DNA of 64,000 bases from Begonia masoniana (GCA_022432975.1 CM039512.1:2404519-2468518), one strand, 5' to 3'; shown: positions 1-13,085, numbered from the stretch's first letter. Notes: generated by a model not told the origin, from the sequence alone. Translations and numbers: made by a program.

Positions 1-27
1 TTCAAGTATAGATGAAAGAGAACTAAC

Positions 28-3000
28 CTTCTTTTCTTAATCTTATGAACCGCTGAAACTCGGTTCGAGGAGCTTCATCGTATGCCATCTCATCACGTTG
101 TTCATAGGTCCCTACCTGCACATGCCGCCTGAAACATTTAGTATGAAAGAATTCACATCAGGCATACAAGAAAAAAAATCATACTACATACAGCTGGAAG
201 ATCAGATATAGCATCCTCTAGCAAAAGCTTTCTTTTCAACTTGACTTTATGGCCTTCGTCATATGCAACAGTGTTTGTCTACGTTCATTTCATGCAAATA
301 ACCTTTAACTTTAGAAATGATTATTGGATTATTGGCTTAAAGAATAAAACTCATAGTATACCTCAAACTCCACGATAACACCTCCCCTTAAAACTACATC
401 ATGGGTAGGCAATGGATATTGGGGCAACTTCTGTAAAAGCAGAACCGTTTGTTAGCTTGAGCAAAGTCACACCTAAAAGATTTGTATCTACCTCTTCAGG
501 TTCAGCCCCCCACAAGAAAACACGCAGACGGAATTGTGGAAGTCCATATGAACCTGCAGCCATTATGCCCATTCGAACTTGATAGTTCATCGCCACCAAA
601 CGACTCAGTGCATACCGTCCTAGATATCCATGGGCAAACTTCAAGATATCAACCACATTCTCCATCAAAACAAATTTTGGCTTAAGATACTCCACTAAGT
701 CCATAAAAACAAGAAGCTGTTTGTTTTTTTCATCTTCCAAGGGGCTTTCTTTGTTCCTGAAGCGGTTAAATCCACTAACACCTTGGCAAGGAGGTCCTCC
801 ACATATGACGTGAACATCACCCTACAATTATGATAATAAAAACAAATATCAGCATAATAATCTTAGCAATGAGTATAAGTAAATCCTTTGACGAAAGCAG
901 AATAAACTTACAGGTAAAGGCAAGATCTTTGATTTGTAACCATTTGTTACAAAGTCCTTAATAGTTTCTCCACAATTTCTATTCAAGCAAAAAGGAACAT
1001 AAATTTTATTATTTATAGTTTGATCTTCGACCAGCAACAGAAGTACGGAGGATATAAAGCAACACGATGTTTCAGTAGCTTACGTCAACCCCTCAATTGG
1101 CTCCCAAGTGTCTTCATTGGCTCCATAACCCTTCCACCGAACCTACATTTGGAGTAATATTAGCAGTCATATAAACTGGGAAAATTAAAAGCTCAAGACG
1201 CCTTTATGTCTGTATTTTATTTATTTCAGCAGTTCAACATGTGTGATATCACGAACTAAAATATGAAACCTTATAACTTAATTAGCAAGAGAACTATTAC
1301 CACTATTTATGAAAATCAATGACCCAATTACTGAAAACGAAATTCTAGCTCATTCGTAATGCAAGCTAATCAACGTGCAGATCACAAGCAATATATAAAA
1401 GTGATGATATGTAGCAGCTAACCAAAAAATTGTACAAAAATTTAGCCAAGCATGGTTAATGGATGCATTAGAAGCACTAATAACTGGAACAAAAATAATG
1501 ATTTATCTTGTTTACAAAAGAACTTCACAAGTAAAAAAAGTAATATGAAGAATGTAACAGCTGAGTATGCAGCATAATATGCTAATAGAAATTCAGTTAG
1601 CTTAACTTAAACTCCTAACACTGCTCATGAATCAATATAAAGTATACGCTTTCTAAGTACGAGTTTGTGATGACTCGGATGTATACGTATGAGTACGACT
1701 GCGGGACAAACCTCGAATTGCGAGATGAATCCCGGACTCGAGTGTAGGTGAATCCCAGGTCGTAAAGAAGGGGTTGTCACAATCCCACATCGTTTGGGAA
1801 AGTATATGGAAATGAAACATATGTAAGAAAACCCTCCCAAGATAGTAAGACGCGTTTTGGAACACAATTGACAACGGATCCCATAAGAACTCCGAAGTTC
1901 AAAGTGCTTCGGTGAGAGTAGTACTAGATTAGGTGAACAACTGGGAAGTCCTCGCCAAACAAAGCCGTGATGGAAGGATATTGGGCTACGGTCCAATCTC
2001 TAAAGCGGACAATATCTTACTGGAAAAAAGGAGTCGTCACAATCCCAGATCGCTTGGGAAAGTATATAGAAATGAAACATATGTAATAAAACTCTCTCAA
2101 GATAGTAAGACGCGTTTTGGAACACAATTGGCAACGAATCCCATAAGAACTCCGAAGTTAAAAGTGCTTCGGTGAGAGTAGTACCAGTTTGGGTGACCGA
2201 CTAAGAAATCCTCGCCAAACAAAGTCGTGATGGGAAGATATTGGGCTACGGCCCAATCACAATTCCCAGAGCGGATAATATCTTACAGGAAAAAAATGAT
2301 CGTTACAGAGTTTCTTAGTGCTAATTTGAATCCTTTATTCTACTTACGTGCAACTAGACTTTACAAGCAGAATGTCCTAGCATGTGTTGTCACAATTCCT
2401 TTATTATCATTTACAGCCACAACTATATTATTTCTAATAATTAAATAATTTTTGGACACTGAAGTGAAATATAAAGGAAGTTCACTCTAAGGTTGTTCCA
2501 ACATTAAATACCTTAAGATACAAGCCACGCTTTTGATTCTCTCTGGGGTCACCAAAACATATTGCAAGTATTTTTCCAACCTCAAATATTTTTGAATCCT
2601 CTTTAATATCGTCATCACTTTCTGTATCATTGTCATTATCTTCCTCATCTTCAACATTAAAGAGATCAAAAAATTTTCCCTGTTGCTCATGACTTTTTAT
2701 CAAGGAAAAATACTGACATAGCTGTTCCCACTCTTTTAGCAATGCTAGAAAATCTTCAGCCGACTCATTTCTAACCTGATTTCCATAAATAGCTTTATTG
2801 TTAAATATAAACTGGTAGAAAATCCATCAAATAGATTTAGTAAAAGAGATACCTCGGTCTCAGGATGGTTTTGCTGTAAACTTTTACACGCATGTTCATT
2901 CAAATCAACTGCCCATCGCTATGAAAAACAAAAAGGGGAATCGACTTATTTCCAAAGAAATACAGGCCAAAAAAACAAAGCTAAATAAACATTTCTCACG

Positions 3001-6000
3001 CTGCAGGGCTAGTGGTAGAAAATGATTTACTTACAGTGACAAGATTCACGCCAGAGAAATTAGCACCGAGACACAAGCCAGTAGACATTGCACCACAACC
3101 TGAATATAAATCTAGCAATGTGACATCATGCTTATGTTGATCTGCAATCTTGCTAACATCCCTAACTCCAGAGTTCACTTCAGATGTTCCATTCATATCA
3201 ACCTCAGAGGAAATTGTTGATGATGTCTCACTACCAACTCGTTTATTGTCTATACAGTAAAAAATAAAATTTATTATAACGTAACATCCAAGTTACAAAA
3301 TCCAAGAATAGGACCCCAGTTATACATAGAGAAATATGATTACCGAGAGGCAGTTTAGTAAATGAGGAATATGGAAGCATGTATAACATATCACAATAGT
3401 AATCACAAACAGGCGGGGATTTCTTTGCATTCAAGTCAGCCTGAAATAAAAACAATTATTACACCACTATACACAGAAATTGAACAAGTGAATCAAAAAG
3501 TATGCCCCAGTACGTTTAATGGCAGTTTAGCTATATTCAGTTTTTTTATCAGACACTCCAATGGGTTGTCATCTTTAATTTCTGAGAAGAAAACACGCTT
3601 GCTGTCGATATGATGAGCATGCTCTTTAATGACCTAAAATATGATAAACAAGTTACATATCTCAAAAATTAAAACATTTCAAAATAAATAAAAGGACCTT
3701 ATGATATTTATCTTACAGTATCTCTAGCTCTATAATACCACTGCGCTGTGAAATATAGTTTCCCATCTATTGCTTCAAACATTTCAATGATCTTGCAAAT
3801 GTAATCATCTTCCCCTTCTCCAGCCTACAAGAATTATATTTAAGAGAAAATTCACATCACAACCAAAAAAATAACTACGTGGATAAATAAGGTTTTTCAT
3901 AACAAAAGGAAAAAAAACTGTCCTAAATAGGTCATGTATACTCATAAATAGCAATGCAAAACCACATCATCATGCCTGGATAGTGTTATAATTTCCCACC
4001 TTGCACTTCACTCGACACTCTCGCCGGTCAGAACCTTCTACCGGGGAACCATAACATGGTAGGACCCATACCCTACCGGCAACATGATTCAATCTCCAAT
4101 AATTTTATTATGGAGTGATTCAAACTTTGTATCTCTCCTTTGTGGGAAGAGATCCTTTTTATGTTATGGTTTCTCGCATCACACTTCACTTGGTGACACT
4201 TCACTCGGCCATCTTATCAGTCAAAACTCTCGATTGGGGAGCCATAATATGGTGGGATCCATATCCCCCCAAAAACAAGGTTCAATCCCTAATAACTTCA
4301 CCATGGGGGATTCAAACCTTGTATCTCTTCTTTGTGAAGAAATATCATTTAACCAAGTGTGTTTTGTTGATGGGGTATGGTCCCACCATATTATGGCTCC
4401 CTGGTCGAGGGTTCTGACCCGCAAGAGAACCGAGTGAAATATTATCAAGCGAAATGCGATGTGAGAAACCATAAAAAATAGATTTCAAAATTTTCTACCC
4501 TCTGTGGATATTACGTCTAAAAAAATCACAATTTTATCAAATTCAATAATTGAATAGTACTACCGAGGAAAGTTACACTATTGGACAATAATGTAATTCA
4601 TTTTTGCACCTACTGCAGAGCAGTTTTCCCATTTTGTGCTAGAATGACATCTACTTTGAGAAAACCTTTGATAACAATCGATCTTATAGTCATCTATAAT
4701 AATTTGATTGAAACATTGATAGCCATCACTGTTGATAAAACCAAAGTCTGACGCCAAAAAGGGGAAAGACATAAGAGGTAAAAGACTAGTCAATCAATAT
4801 CAGCAAAATACATATAGCAACGACTAGCACCACAGAAAACTTAAAATCTAAAACATTTTAGAATTTGAGATTAGCATCATCGATTCTCACCTTCACATGT
4901 GCATCATTATGTAGATCATAAAGGATCTCATCATCAACCTTTGCTTGCACATAATGGAACTTCGCTTGGATTATTGCATCAGAGTCATCTCTGCAGTGCA
5001 AAATAAAAAACTAAAAACTTTTATTGTGGAAAGTAAACATATTTAATTAATATCTATGACAATCATACAATTCTTTACCATCACCAAACTTATTTATTCC
5101 AAATTTATATAACAGCTCCAAAAAAAAGTTGAAAAGCTCCATTTTAATCACACGTCCAGTATAAAGGCTTTCTTAATTGCCTTATAGATTCTGTAATCGC
5201 GCATAAAAACGGAAAAATCATCAAAAAGCAACTCACTGGCTTTACCTTTGTGTTTGAGCAACTTTCTTCTTTGCCTAGAAGGAAATATAAGCATATTAGT
5301 TTCACAGTAAAACATCACAAAAATGGAATATGGCTGTAAACTATTGTCAATCAAACTTCTTTTCCTCGGACTAATATAATCTATGAAAAGGACTTTATAA
5401 CGTTTTGGTTCATGAAGATTAAGATGATTGAATTGTAATATGTTGGTAAGTATCATCATGTTTAACTTAGGTGTTAAAAATCAAACGATAACTAGAAAAA
5501 AATACATAAAACAAAGACATCAAGATTTATGTGGAAGATCTTTTCGGAAAAACCACGGAAGAAGAAAAATTCACTTGAAAATCAAGATACAAGTAAGTTA
5601 TGCAACTCAAGCTATAATAAATTAGGCTGACCCGACCCAACTAGAATCTGAATCACGCCAAGCCTACAATCTCTATATTGACTCGAATTTCAAGTAAGAA
5701 ATCCAATGCAAGTTTCTCGGCTTGATTCAAAGCAAATCTAAAATACTGAACTCTAACAATCTCAATTTTTGAAGAAATTTCGATGCAAAGAAACCCATGA
5801 CATGCCATTTCATCGATTGATACTGATCAAATTTAAGCTTCACTTAAACTTGAGAGACATAATAGAGAAGAAATTACATCTCTTCCTCGATGTTATCTCT
5901 AAGTTATTAGAGTTATCACAGCAAACTATATTTGAACATGTTAAAAACTCTTCATTGATATATATACCCTTGAACACATTCAATGGATAATACACTAAAT

Positions 6001-8665
6001 TAGTTTCATCATATTGCCTTGGAGCTTTAATCTTCCACTTAATTTTGTCTTTTGAGATATCACTCTGAAGTGAGATTGAAACTGGTGATGATGTGGTGAC
6101 GACCTCACCATGAACATCTGTAACATTGGCTCTGATGTAGACTCAGATCTCAACTTAAAATTCACCCGAGAGCCTAACCTCTTCTGAGTCTTTTCAAATG
6201 ATCCTTTAAAAGATGAATTCACAAACTTCTCAACCTTATTACCTGTAATTGTAAAACCCTGCACCACATACAAATTTTCAAATTTTCTATGTCTGTTAAC
6301 CATAACGAGAGCATCCTTACTGATCTTCACAACTCCACTTACAACGTTGAACTTTTTTTAATCTAAATTACTCGATGAGATCAGATTCTTCTGTAACTCA
6401 GGAACATGTCTCACGTTACTCAATTCCTCACAACTCTATTAAACATTCTCATTCCCCTACTAATCTTCACAATTCCACTTATAGCGCTGTACTTGTATCT
6501 TTTTTAATACAGATTACTCAATGAGATCAAATTTTCATATAACTCGGAAACATGTCTCACATTATCCAGTATCATCACAATTCTATCAAACATTCTGATT
6601 ATAAGAATCAACATCAACAATCTTACAAGGTATGTTGTTACCCATTAACGCAACGCCCTCTGAAACAGTCTCATATGTCGAAAACTAATACTTATTGTAA
6701 TCTTACAAGGTATGTTGTTACCCATTAACGCAACGCCTTCTGAAACAGTCTCATATGTCGAAAACTAATACTTATTGTAACTTATATAAAACAAACAAAT
6801 TGTATCTAGAATTTAACTTTTGTTTGACTTTGAGTTTCTCTTTGCATAACTAGAAGATTCTCGTCACTATAATTTTCTTCTTATGTGACAACAACTTCAT
6901 CGTACGTTATCAATTATTTTTCCTTCTCAACAACTCAACATTCTACAATTTCCGCCACTCAGATTTAATGATCTCCTTCTTTTAACATGAGTAACAAGTT
7001 CTATCACAATTCATTGACTTTGATCTGCCCTTCAAACACTATTTGACTTTCTTGTTCTACCCCGAATGATAGGTCTCTCTTGGTGAGACTCAGATCCAAC
7101 AACAATATATTTCATATTTTCTTTTAATAAAAAGGCACCATAAACCTTTTCTAGAGTTAAAATATCCCGATTATTCAAAATAGTCTCTCTGAAAGCATCA
7201 TACGAAGCAAACAACGAACACAGTAGAATCAATCACAAATCGTACTTGCATCACAAAATCTCCAAATCTGAAACTTATACCTTGTATGTAGTCAATTGTT
7301 CTTTTACCGAATTACCTTTCATCATTTTATGAGAATATAAACTCTGTTTCAAATGCAACTTACTCGTTAGAGTTTTCTTCGTATACAGCTGCTCCAGTTT
7401 TAGCCATAAATCAATAGCAATTTTTTGTTCAGAACATCCTGCAACAAGGGTGGAGAAGCTTCTTCTTCTCTATTCAATAACACAGCAGCGACACATAAAA
7501 GGAAATTAAAAAATTTTGTTTCTCTATTTTATTTCTTTTTCCAAAAATTGCAAAAAATTTTGCAAAAATTGCAAACTCCAAAATTGTTTGATTCCTCCGA
7601 TAAATCAATACACGATTTTCATAAACCTTTAATGTCGCTCTGATACCATTTGTTGAAAATCAAATGATAACTAGAAAAAGAAAAACTCATAAAACACGGA
7701 CATTGAGATTTTCGTAGAAAATTCTTTTAGGAAAAACGACCGACATATAAGAAATTCTCTGTGTTAAATCAATATACAAGTGAATTTTGCAACTCAAGCT
7801 ACAATATATAGATTATCTTAAATATGAGTCAGACCAGACCTAACTAAAATTCGAGTCACACCGAACTCTAACATTAATATATGTTAAATATTTTTTTATT
7901 AGCACATTATGAACATGGTTGGTATATTAAGCCAAGTCGTGAGATTATGGAGTCACAGTGTAATGGAGATGCATAACTGAATGAGAGGTTTATGGAGTCA
8001 CAATCTCTACTTTTTTGTCCTAACACTAAATAAACCTGGATAAACTGACCCAAAAAAAAAAAAACAAGACTGATGAGAAGTACCTTCTCCTTGTACCGAT
8101 GGGGCCAGCGTTGCCTGGCTTCCAGGACAGGAACAGGATCCCCTGTAAACCTTGCATTAGGCTCCTCGTCGCTTTCTTTTCTAGACTTTAACTGTTTGGA
8201 AGAGGAAACTACTTTTGGCAAAGGAGAATCAGAAGCTCCTCCAGCCAATTGACTGCCCTTTTCCAGCTCCTCTTTCTTCAGTCTCTTGGAAGGAGTATAG
8301 ATCACTGCAGGCTCCTTGTTGCTTTCTTTTTCACTTTTCAATTTCTTAGAAGAAGAAGAAACTCTAGGTGAAGAAGGAGGAGGAGCTTCCACGTGCATTT
8401 GAGTTTCGTTTTCCAGCTCCTCCTTCAGCTTCTTAAAATGAGGAGAATCAGCTATAAACTTCACCACAGGCTCATCGACTCTTTCTTTTTTGCTCTTCGA
8501 ATTCTTCGAAGATGAAACAACTTTAAGGGAAGATGAATCAGAAGCTCCTTCATTTAATTGACTGTCTTCATCCAGCTGCTGTTTCTTCCGCCTCTCAGAA
8601 GTAGAATCGCCATTAGGCATAGGCGACGAAGCGGCCATAGACCTGGTTTGACGCTTGCAAGACAT
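28..8665 (-). CDS. CMT3: Chromomethylase (CMT3-like), left copy, exons 1-15, 3' end outside window
   Basis: Predicted DNA (cytosine-5) chromomethylase of the plant CMT family, which maintains CHG methylation at H3K9-methylated nucleosomes in the nucleus. Exons read from homology and GT/AG sites: 8084-8665, 5246-5274, 4891-4990, 3717-3824, 3514-3633, 3344-3440, 3035-3249, 2853-2918, 2512-2775, 1084-1142, 912-978, 492-821, 362-430, 192-278 and 28-115. All are open and phase-consistent, giving about 760 residues: a charged Lys/Ser-rich tail (1-194), BAH domain, methyltransferase motif I (DLYSGCG), a chromodomain starting at IFEVGKI and continuing through RWKGY and DTWEP, then PPCQG with the catalytic Cys and ENV. 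Start codon 8665 is the first in-frame Met of the conserved tail. The C-terminal exons (motifs IX and X) should lie left of base 1. Introns hold a copia relic, an inverted-repeat element and a Cassandra relic. A MULE sits 354 bp upstream of the ATG. Whether this copy is functional depends on the unseen 3' end. Confidence 0.9.
1666..2307 (+). mobile_element. Cassandra TRIM relic, two fused LTRs, in intron 9 of left CMT
   Basis: The element starts TGTGATGAC and ends GTTACA, and is flanked by a 5-bp direct repeat gagtt (1661-1665 and 2308-2312). It contains two 5S rRNA-like segments (about 1849-1960 and 2109-2218) with the 5S box A and box C type sequences, the hallmark of Cassandra LTRs. The region between them lacks the primer-binding site and polypurine tract. 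The homologous insertion in the right copy (53763-54579) has the same target duplication and is 175 bp longer, so this copy has lost the internal domain and the start of its second LTR. Confidence 0.88.
3985..4480. repeat. Inverted-repeat (foldback/MITE-like) element in intron 3 of left CMT
   Basis: A segment of roughly 100 bp near 4160-4265 is repeated in reverse complement near 4370-4482. Both arms share TGGTTTCTC at the outside and CATAATATGGTGGGA at the inside. A third, diverged copy of the arm lies at about 3990-4080. No open frame is credible here. The same structure lies at the same place in the right copy. Terminal motifs and a target duplication were not resolved, so the class is uncertain. 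Confidence 0.6.
5472..7873 (-). mobile_element. Decayed Ty1/copia element in intron 1 of left CMT
   Basis: Two diverged direct repeats bound the element: 5472-5668 and 7651-7873, both starting TGTT and ending in ACA. Next to the upper one, on the minus strand, lies an initiator tRNA-Met primer-binding site (7637-7648, reading TGGTATCAGAGC). Between them are two recognisable minus-strand relics: a gag fragment of the UBN2 type (7032-7232, [16 protein letters not shown]) and a GAG-pre-integrase-like fragment (5995-6330, with [16 protein letters not shown]). Integrase, reverse transcriptase and RNase H are absent. No matching target duplication was found. It lies in the same orientation as the host gene, inside intron 1. 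Confidence 0.8.
6621..6780. repeat. 80-bp tandem duplication inside the left intron-1 copia relic
   Basis: Bases 6621-6700 are repeated at 6701-6780 with a single visible difference (gccctctg against gccttctg). The right copy has only one unit at the corresponding place, so the change is private to one copy. Confidence 0.9.
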
Positions 8666-9018
8666 TCTCTATGAGAGAAAATCGATCTGCTAGGCAGAAA
8701 GAGAACGAGCTAGAAACAGTGACAGATTGGACGAGAAGAGGGGAAAAAAGTTTGAATTTTTTCAGGATCAGGTGAAAGGCGGGAAGAGAGAATTGAGTTT
8801 TCCATTTTAGCGGTTTTGAAAATGCGAACGTTGGGGCCCATTAGGGGCTGTTTGGCTACGAGTACTACAATATCTTTACCACACCTTATTTTGTAATTTT
8901 ATATTTTTAATTTACCCAGTGACAATTATATATCACTCTTTAAAAAATATATTAATCAATATAAATTATGAATAATTAAAATAAATTATTCACGGTACAA
9001 ATTAATTATTTTAAAAGA
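8666..9018 (-). promoter_or_regulatory. Presumed 5' UTR and proximal promoter of left CMT
   Basis: This is the interval between the chromomethylase start codon and the MULE insertion. It is well conserved with 60856-61183 upstream of the other copy. No clear TATA element can be fixed by eye. The MULE ends at 9019, so any regulatory DNA further upstream is displaced by 3.1 kb in this copy. Confidence 0.4.
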
Positions 9019-12000
9019 GGGTAAAATACAAATTGGCCCCTACAACTAGGTGAAATGGACAATTTACACCGTAAACTTGGATAATGGGTAATTTGGCCCC
9101 TACAACTAGGGTAAAGTGCAATATAGCCCCTACCGTCACATTTTCCGTTAAAAAGTCACGTTTTTTGCACGTGTTCATTTTTTCTTCCAAAAATACCCTT
9201 GCCCTGCAATTGTTTTTAATTAAGGTGGACTGAACCGATTTTTGCTGAATGGTTCAGCTTAACCCTCAGTTAATTCAAACTCTGAACTTCAGAGTTCAGA
9301 GTCTGAAAACTGAAGCTTCGACTCAAGAACTCAAGTGCAGGATTGTCGACTTCGAGCGACTGCCGACTGCCGACTAGCGAGACCTGAGGTTCGATTCGCA
9401 ACTCCCGTACCCAGCGACCAGCGTCCTACTCCCAACTCCTGTGGTGATCGAGTCCTCCGATTCGCAAGACGCAAAGCTCCGTCTCCGGCCCCGTCTCCGT
9501 CTCCGTCTCCGTGCTTTGTCTCCATCCTCACTCCTCACTCCTCACTGTATGTACTGTATTGTGTAATTTTTATGGAAGTAAAAATTAGGGCTAATTGTTT
9601 TTTACTCAATGTTTGGATGTTGGTTGATAAATTAGAGTTAATTTTTGTTGATTAGTTGATTGATTAATCAAAGATGATAATGGTTGTTTGGGTTAGAACA
9701 AAAAAACCAGAGATTTTTGCTGTGAATTAACTCGTCTGTGTATAAGGGTTCGATGGAACCAAAATTGTTGACTTAATTTGAAATTTTCTCTTTTTAATAT
9801 CATTGCTCTAAATCTTGGATATTATATGACTAATGAATTAAAAAAGGGATGACTAATTAAATTGATAGTCTGAGTAGAAATTGAAATCTTAGATTTTTAA
9901 TTGATTGATTAAATTTAAAAAGTTCTTATTTCTATTGTGAGTTTGATCCTAAAAACCATTTTTGGATTGATTAAATAAGTATAAAGTGATAAATTTCAGT
10001 AATTAATTTATCAAAATATTAATTCTACGAGGGATTATTTTTTATTCTTCAAATCAATATTACTTGTTGTATTAATATGTGTGGTTGTGTGATTAAAATC
10101 GACAACACTATAATACCAGGATTTTATGGAAAATGTCATTACAATTGATAATGAGTATAATTATTACCATACGAGTCTACTAAAACAATTAATACAAACT
10201 GATCAATAATAATGCAGTAGTGAGACCCTATAATACCAATAACTATACTCTATCCCTAAGCAGCTGCACATTGATTTAGCTTCTTCGAGTATTCTTGCAG
10301 CTTGTTCGAGTCTTGATTCAGCATTTGTGACTCTTGCTTCATCCTCTTCGAGTGTAGATCGTAAAATGTTAAGTACATTCTTCTGTCTCTTTGCTAGTGG
10401 TTCGTCGTATCAGGAAAAGAAATTGTATCCTCTTACACTTCCCTGAAAAAGTATCAATCGTTATTTACAGTAGAAATTTATGCATCAATTATGACAACGA
10501 ATAAAAATTTATCTCAAACTTCAGACAAGTAAAAAACTTTAGTCCACGATTCTTCCGTCCAGCAAACAAGTTCCCAATTGTTCCTCAATTTTCAGCACAG
10601 GATTTTAGACAACTCAAATGTGAACTAGATATGCAGCAAAAGAGCAAACAGATTTTCAGAATTTGCAAACCAATTTTGAAAAGTTTCAGTAAATCAAAAC
10701 AACTAAAGGTAATGCAACAACCAAAGTTTAATTTCAAATATGCTTGCAGCTTGAAGACTTAAGTAGATAATTCAGCAAAGTAAGCAAGCAATACGCAGAA
10801 AAATAGAAAATCAATTACCATTCAGCAACAAAATTTCAGCAATTTGAAAACTAGATTTTGCAAAACTAGAAATTGCACAGATTCAGCAATCAAAACAGAT
10901 TTTTGGTATTGGATTTTTAGCCATTTAAAATCTATAAAATCCCTTAGAAACATGGAACAAAATACAAACCAGCAGTGGAACAATTTGGCAAAAATCACTC
11001 AATAGAAAACAACCAACATCCTTAACATGCTCAGCCTATCCGAACAAATTTTTTTTTTTCTCAACACAATTTATCATGGAAAAGCAAAGTTGCAGCATGT
11101 TCTTTTAACCAAAACGGCAAGCTAACCGTGTGAAAAACAGGACATGGAATTCAACATATTCTCTCAACCTTAGCCAATTCACAGAAGTGTCAAACACAAG
11201 ATATGTTGCAACAGATTGTGGCAATTGAATTATGCAACAATTTTATCCAAACAGAAACAGAATTGCATCCAAGAACAGAACAGATTTACAGAGGTTCAAA
11301 ATCAACTTGCAACAGTTTATATGCCAAGTTAAACATGCAATTGATTCATCAAAACAGCAAGCAATTTTTTTCTAAACAGAACACTATCCAGAAAAAAAAA
11401 AAAAAAAAAAACATAAAACTACTTTATCTGGTTTTTTTGTTCTAACCCAAACAACCATTATCATCTTTGATTAATCAACCAACTAATCAACAAAAAATTA
11501 ACTCTAATTTATCAACCAACATCCAAACATTGAGTAAAAAACAATTAGCCCTAATTTTTACTTCCACAAAAATTACACAATACAGTACATACAGTGAGGA
11601 GTGAGGATGGAGACAAAGCACGGAGACGGAGACAAAGATGGGGCCGGAGACGGAGCTTTGCGTCTTGCGAATCGGAGGACTCGATCACCACAGGAGTCGG
11701 GAGTAGGACACTGGTCGCTGGGGACGGGAGTTGCGAATCGAACCTCAGGTCTCGCTAGTCGGCAGTCGGCAGTCGCTCGAAGTCGACAATCCTGCACTTG
11801 AGTTCTTGAGTCGAAGCTTCAGTTTTCAGACTCTGAACTCTGAAGTTCAGAGTTTGAATTAACTGAGGGTTAAGCTGAACCATTCAGCAAAAACCGGTTC
11901 AGTCCACCTTAATTAAAAACAAATGCAGAGCAAGGGTATTTTCGGAAGAAAAAATGAACACGTGCAAAAAACGTGACTTTTTAACGGAAAATGTGACGGT

Positions 12001-12112
12001 AGGGGCCATATTGCACTTTACCCTAGTTGTAGGGGCCAAATTACCCATTATCCAAGTTTACGGTGTAAATTGTCCATTTCATCTAGTTGTAGGGGCCAAA
12101 GTGCACTTTACC
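9019..12112. mobile_element. Long-TIR Mutator-like element (MULE), non-autonomous, 3094 bp
   Basis: The ends are inverted repeats of nearly 700 bp: about 9019-9707 matches the reverse complement of about 11431-12112, starting GGGTAAA and ending TTTACC. The flanks are a 9-bp target duplication with one mismatch (9010-9018 tttaaaaga, 12113-12121 tttgaaaga). The right copy of the duplicated unit has the uninterrupted site at 61184-61192. Long TIRs and a 9-bp duplication are typical of Mutator-like elements. The AT-rich middle contains no transposase. Mirror-image open frames at 9335-9655 and 11573-11801 lie inside the TIRs and are not genes. Confidence 0.9.
10203..10409 (-). pseudogene. Possible captured coiled-coil gene fragment inside the MULE
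   Basis: One minus-strand frame stays open between stops here without a start codon. Its middle reads like a coiled coil (a run such as STLEEDEARVTNAESRLEQA, rich in Glu, Ala, Leu and Arg). Composition differs from the AT-rich surroundings. It may be a piece of host gene captured by a Pack-MULE, or the C-terminal region of another transposon protein. The source family was not recognised. Confidence 0.3.
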
Positions 12113-12709
12113 TTTGAAAGAAATCTTGAATAGTTGATTTCTGCTTATAAGCTTTGTACAGCTGGAAATAATGTAAAATTACTCTTGATTTTAATTGAGT
12201 ACCAATTATGTTTTTGACCATTTATTTTAGTTATTGATCTGTTGTGTATCAAAATTTGGAACTGATATCATAAATTCTTTATTATGATTTTAGTTATATG
12301 ATTTTACTATTTTCTAGATTGAGTAACCTGCTTCTTTTTGTTTTACATTTTCACTCCATGCTTATTGTGGATGAAATGCTAGTAAATTAAGAGTTTCTTC
12401 TGGCAATCAAACTTTCCATCATATATCCACGTTATTTAATTGTAGAGTAATTATTTGTAGGGTAATTATCGATTTTAACATTGTACTATGCACTGTATTT
12501 CAACTAGCCCCTTGTACTAAAAAAATCGACAAATTAAACTCTGTACTTTGATTATGTTATCAGTTTTGACCTTCTATCAACAATTTCGTTAAACACTTAT
12601 TTAAAAAATTACCAAAAGATATTGGATTCACTTGAAATTTTTACCATGTGTTCACTACTTAATGAGAAGATAATCTGAAAATTTTCGTAAGTTTTTAACA
12701 CATGTACGA

Positions 12710-13085
12710 TGTGATGACCCGGATGTGTAAGTATGGTACGATGGCTGCACGAACCAGAACCTGAATGGCGGTACGTCCGCGCGGGCGAACCAGAAGGTGA
12801 CGGGTTGTAAAAAGGGGGTCGTCACAATCGCACAATGCTTGGGGAAGTATGTGAAAATAAAACATATGTAAAGAGACCTTCCCAACATAGCAAGACGCAT
12901 TTTGGAGCACGATTGACAACGGATCTCATAAGAACTCCGAAGTTAAAAGTGCTTTAGCGAAAGCAATTCCAGGTTGGGTGACCTTCCGAGAAGTTCTCGC
13001 CAAACAAAGCCGTGAGGGGAGGATATTGGGTTGCGGCCCAATTCCCAGAGCGGACAATATCTTGCTGGGAATAAAGGTCGTTACA
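12710..13085 (+). mobile_element. Solo Cassandra LTR
   Basis: It starts TGTGATGACCCGGATG and ends GTCGTTACA, and carries a 5S rRNA-like domain (about 12890-13010). The flanks are a perfect 5-bp duplication, tacga, at 12705-12709 and 13086-13090. The paralogous position in the right unit (near 61857) has a single tacga and no insertion. No primer-binding site or second LTR is present, so it is a solo LTR produced by recombination between LTRs. Confidence 0.92.

Noticed and set aside
4084..4472. Open frames of 83-117 codons on both strands in the intron of the left CMT
   Set aside because: They lie in the inverted-repeat element and mirror each other. There is no start context or protein similarity.
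5472..7873. A clear target duplication for the intron-1 copia
   Set aside because: The flanking five bases (ttagg and ttaat) do not match well enough to claim one.
9331..11801. Mirror-image open frames at 9335-9655 and 11573-11801
   Set aside because: They are the same sequence in the two inverted arms of the MULE and show no protein family.
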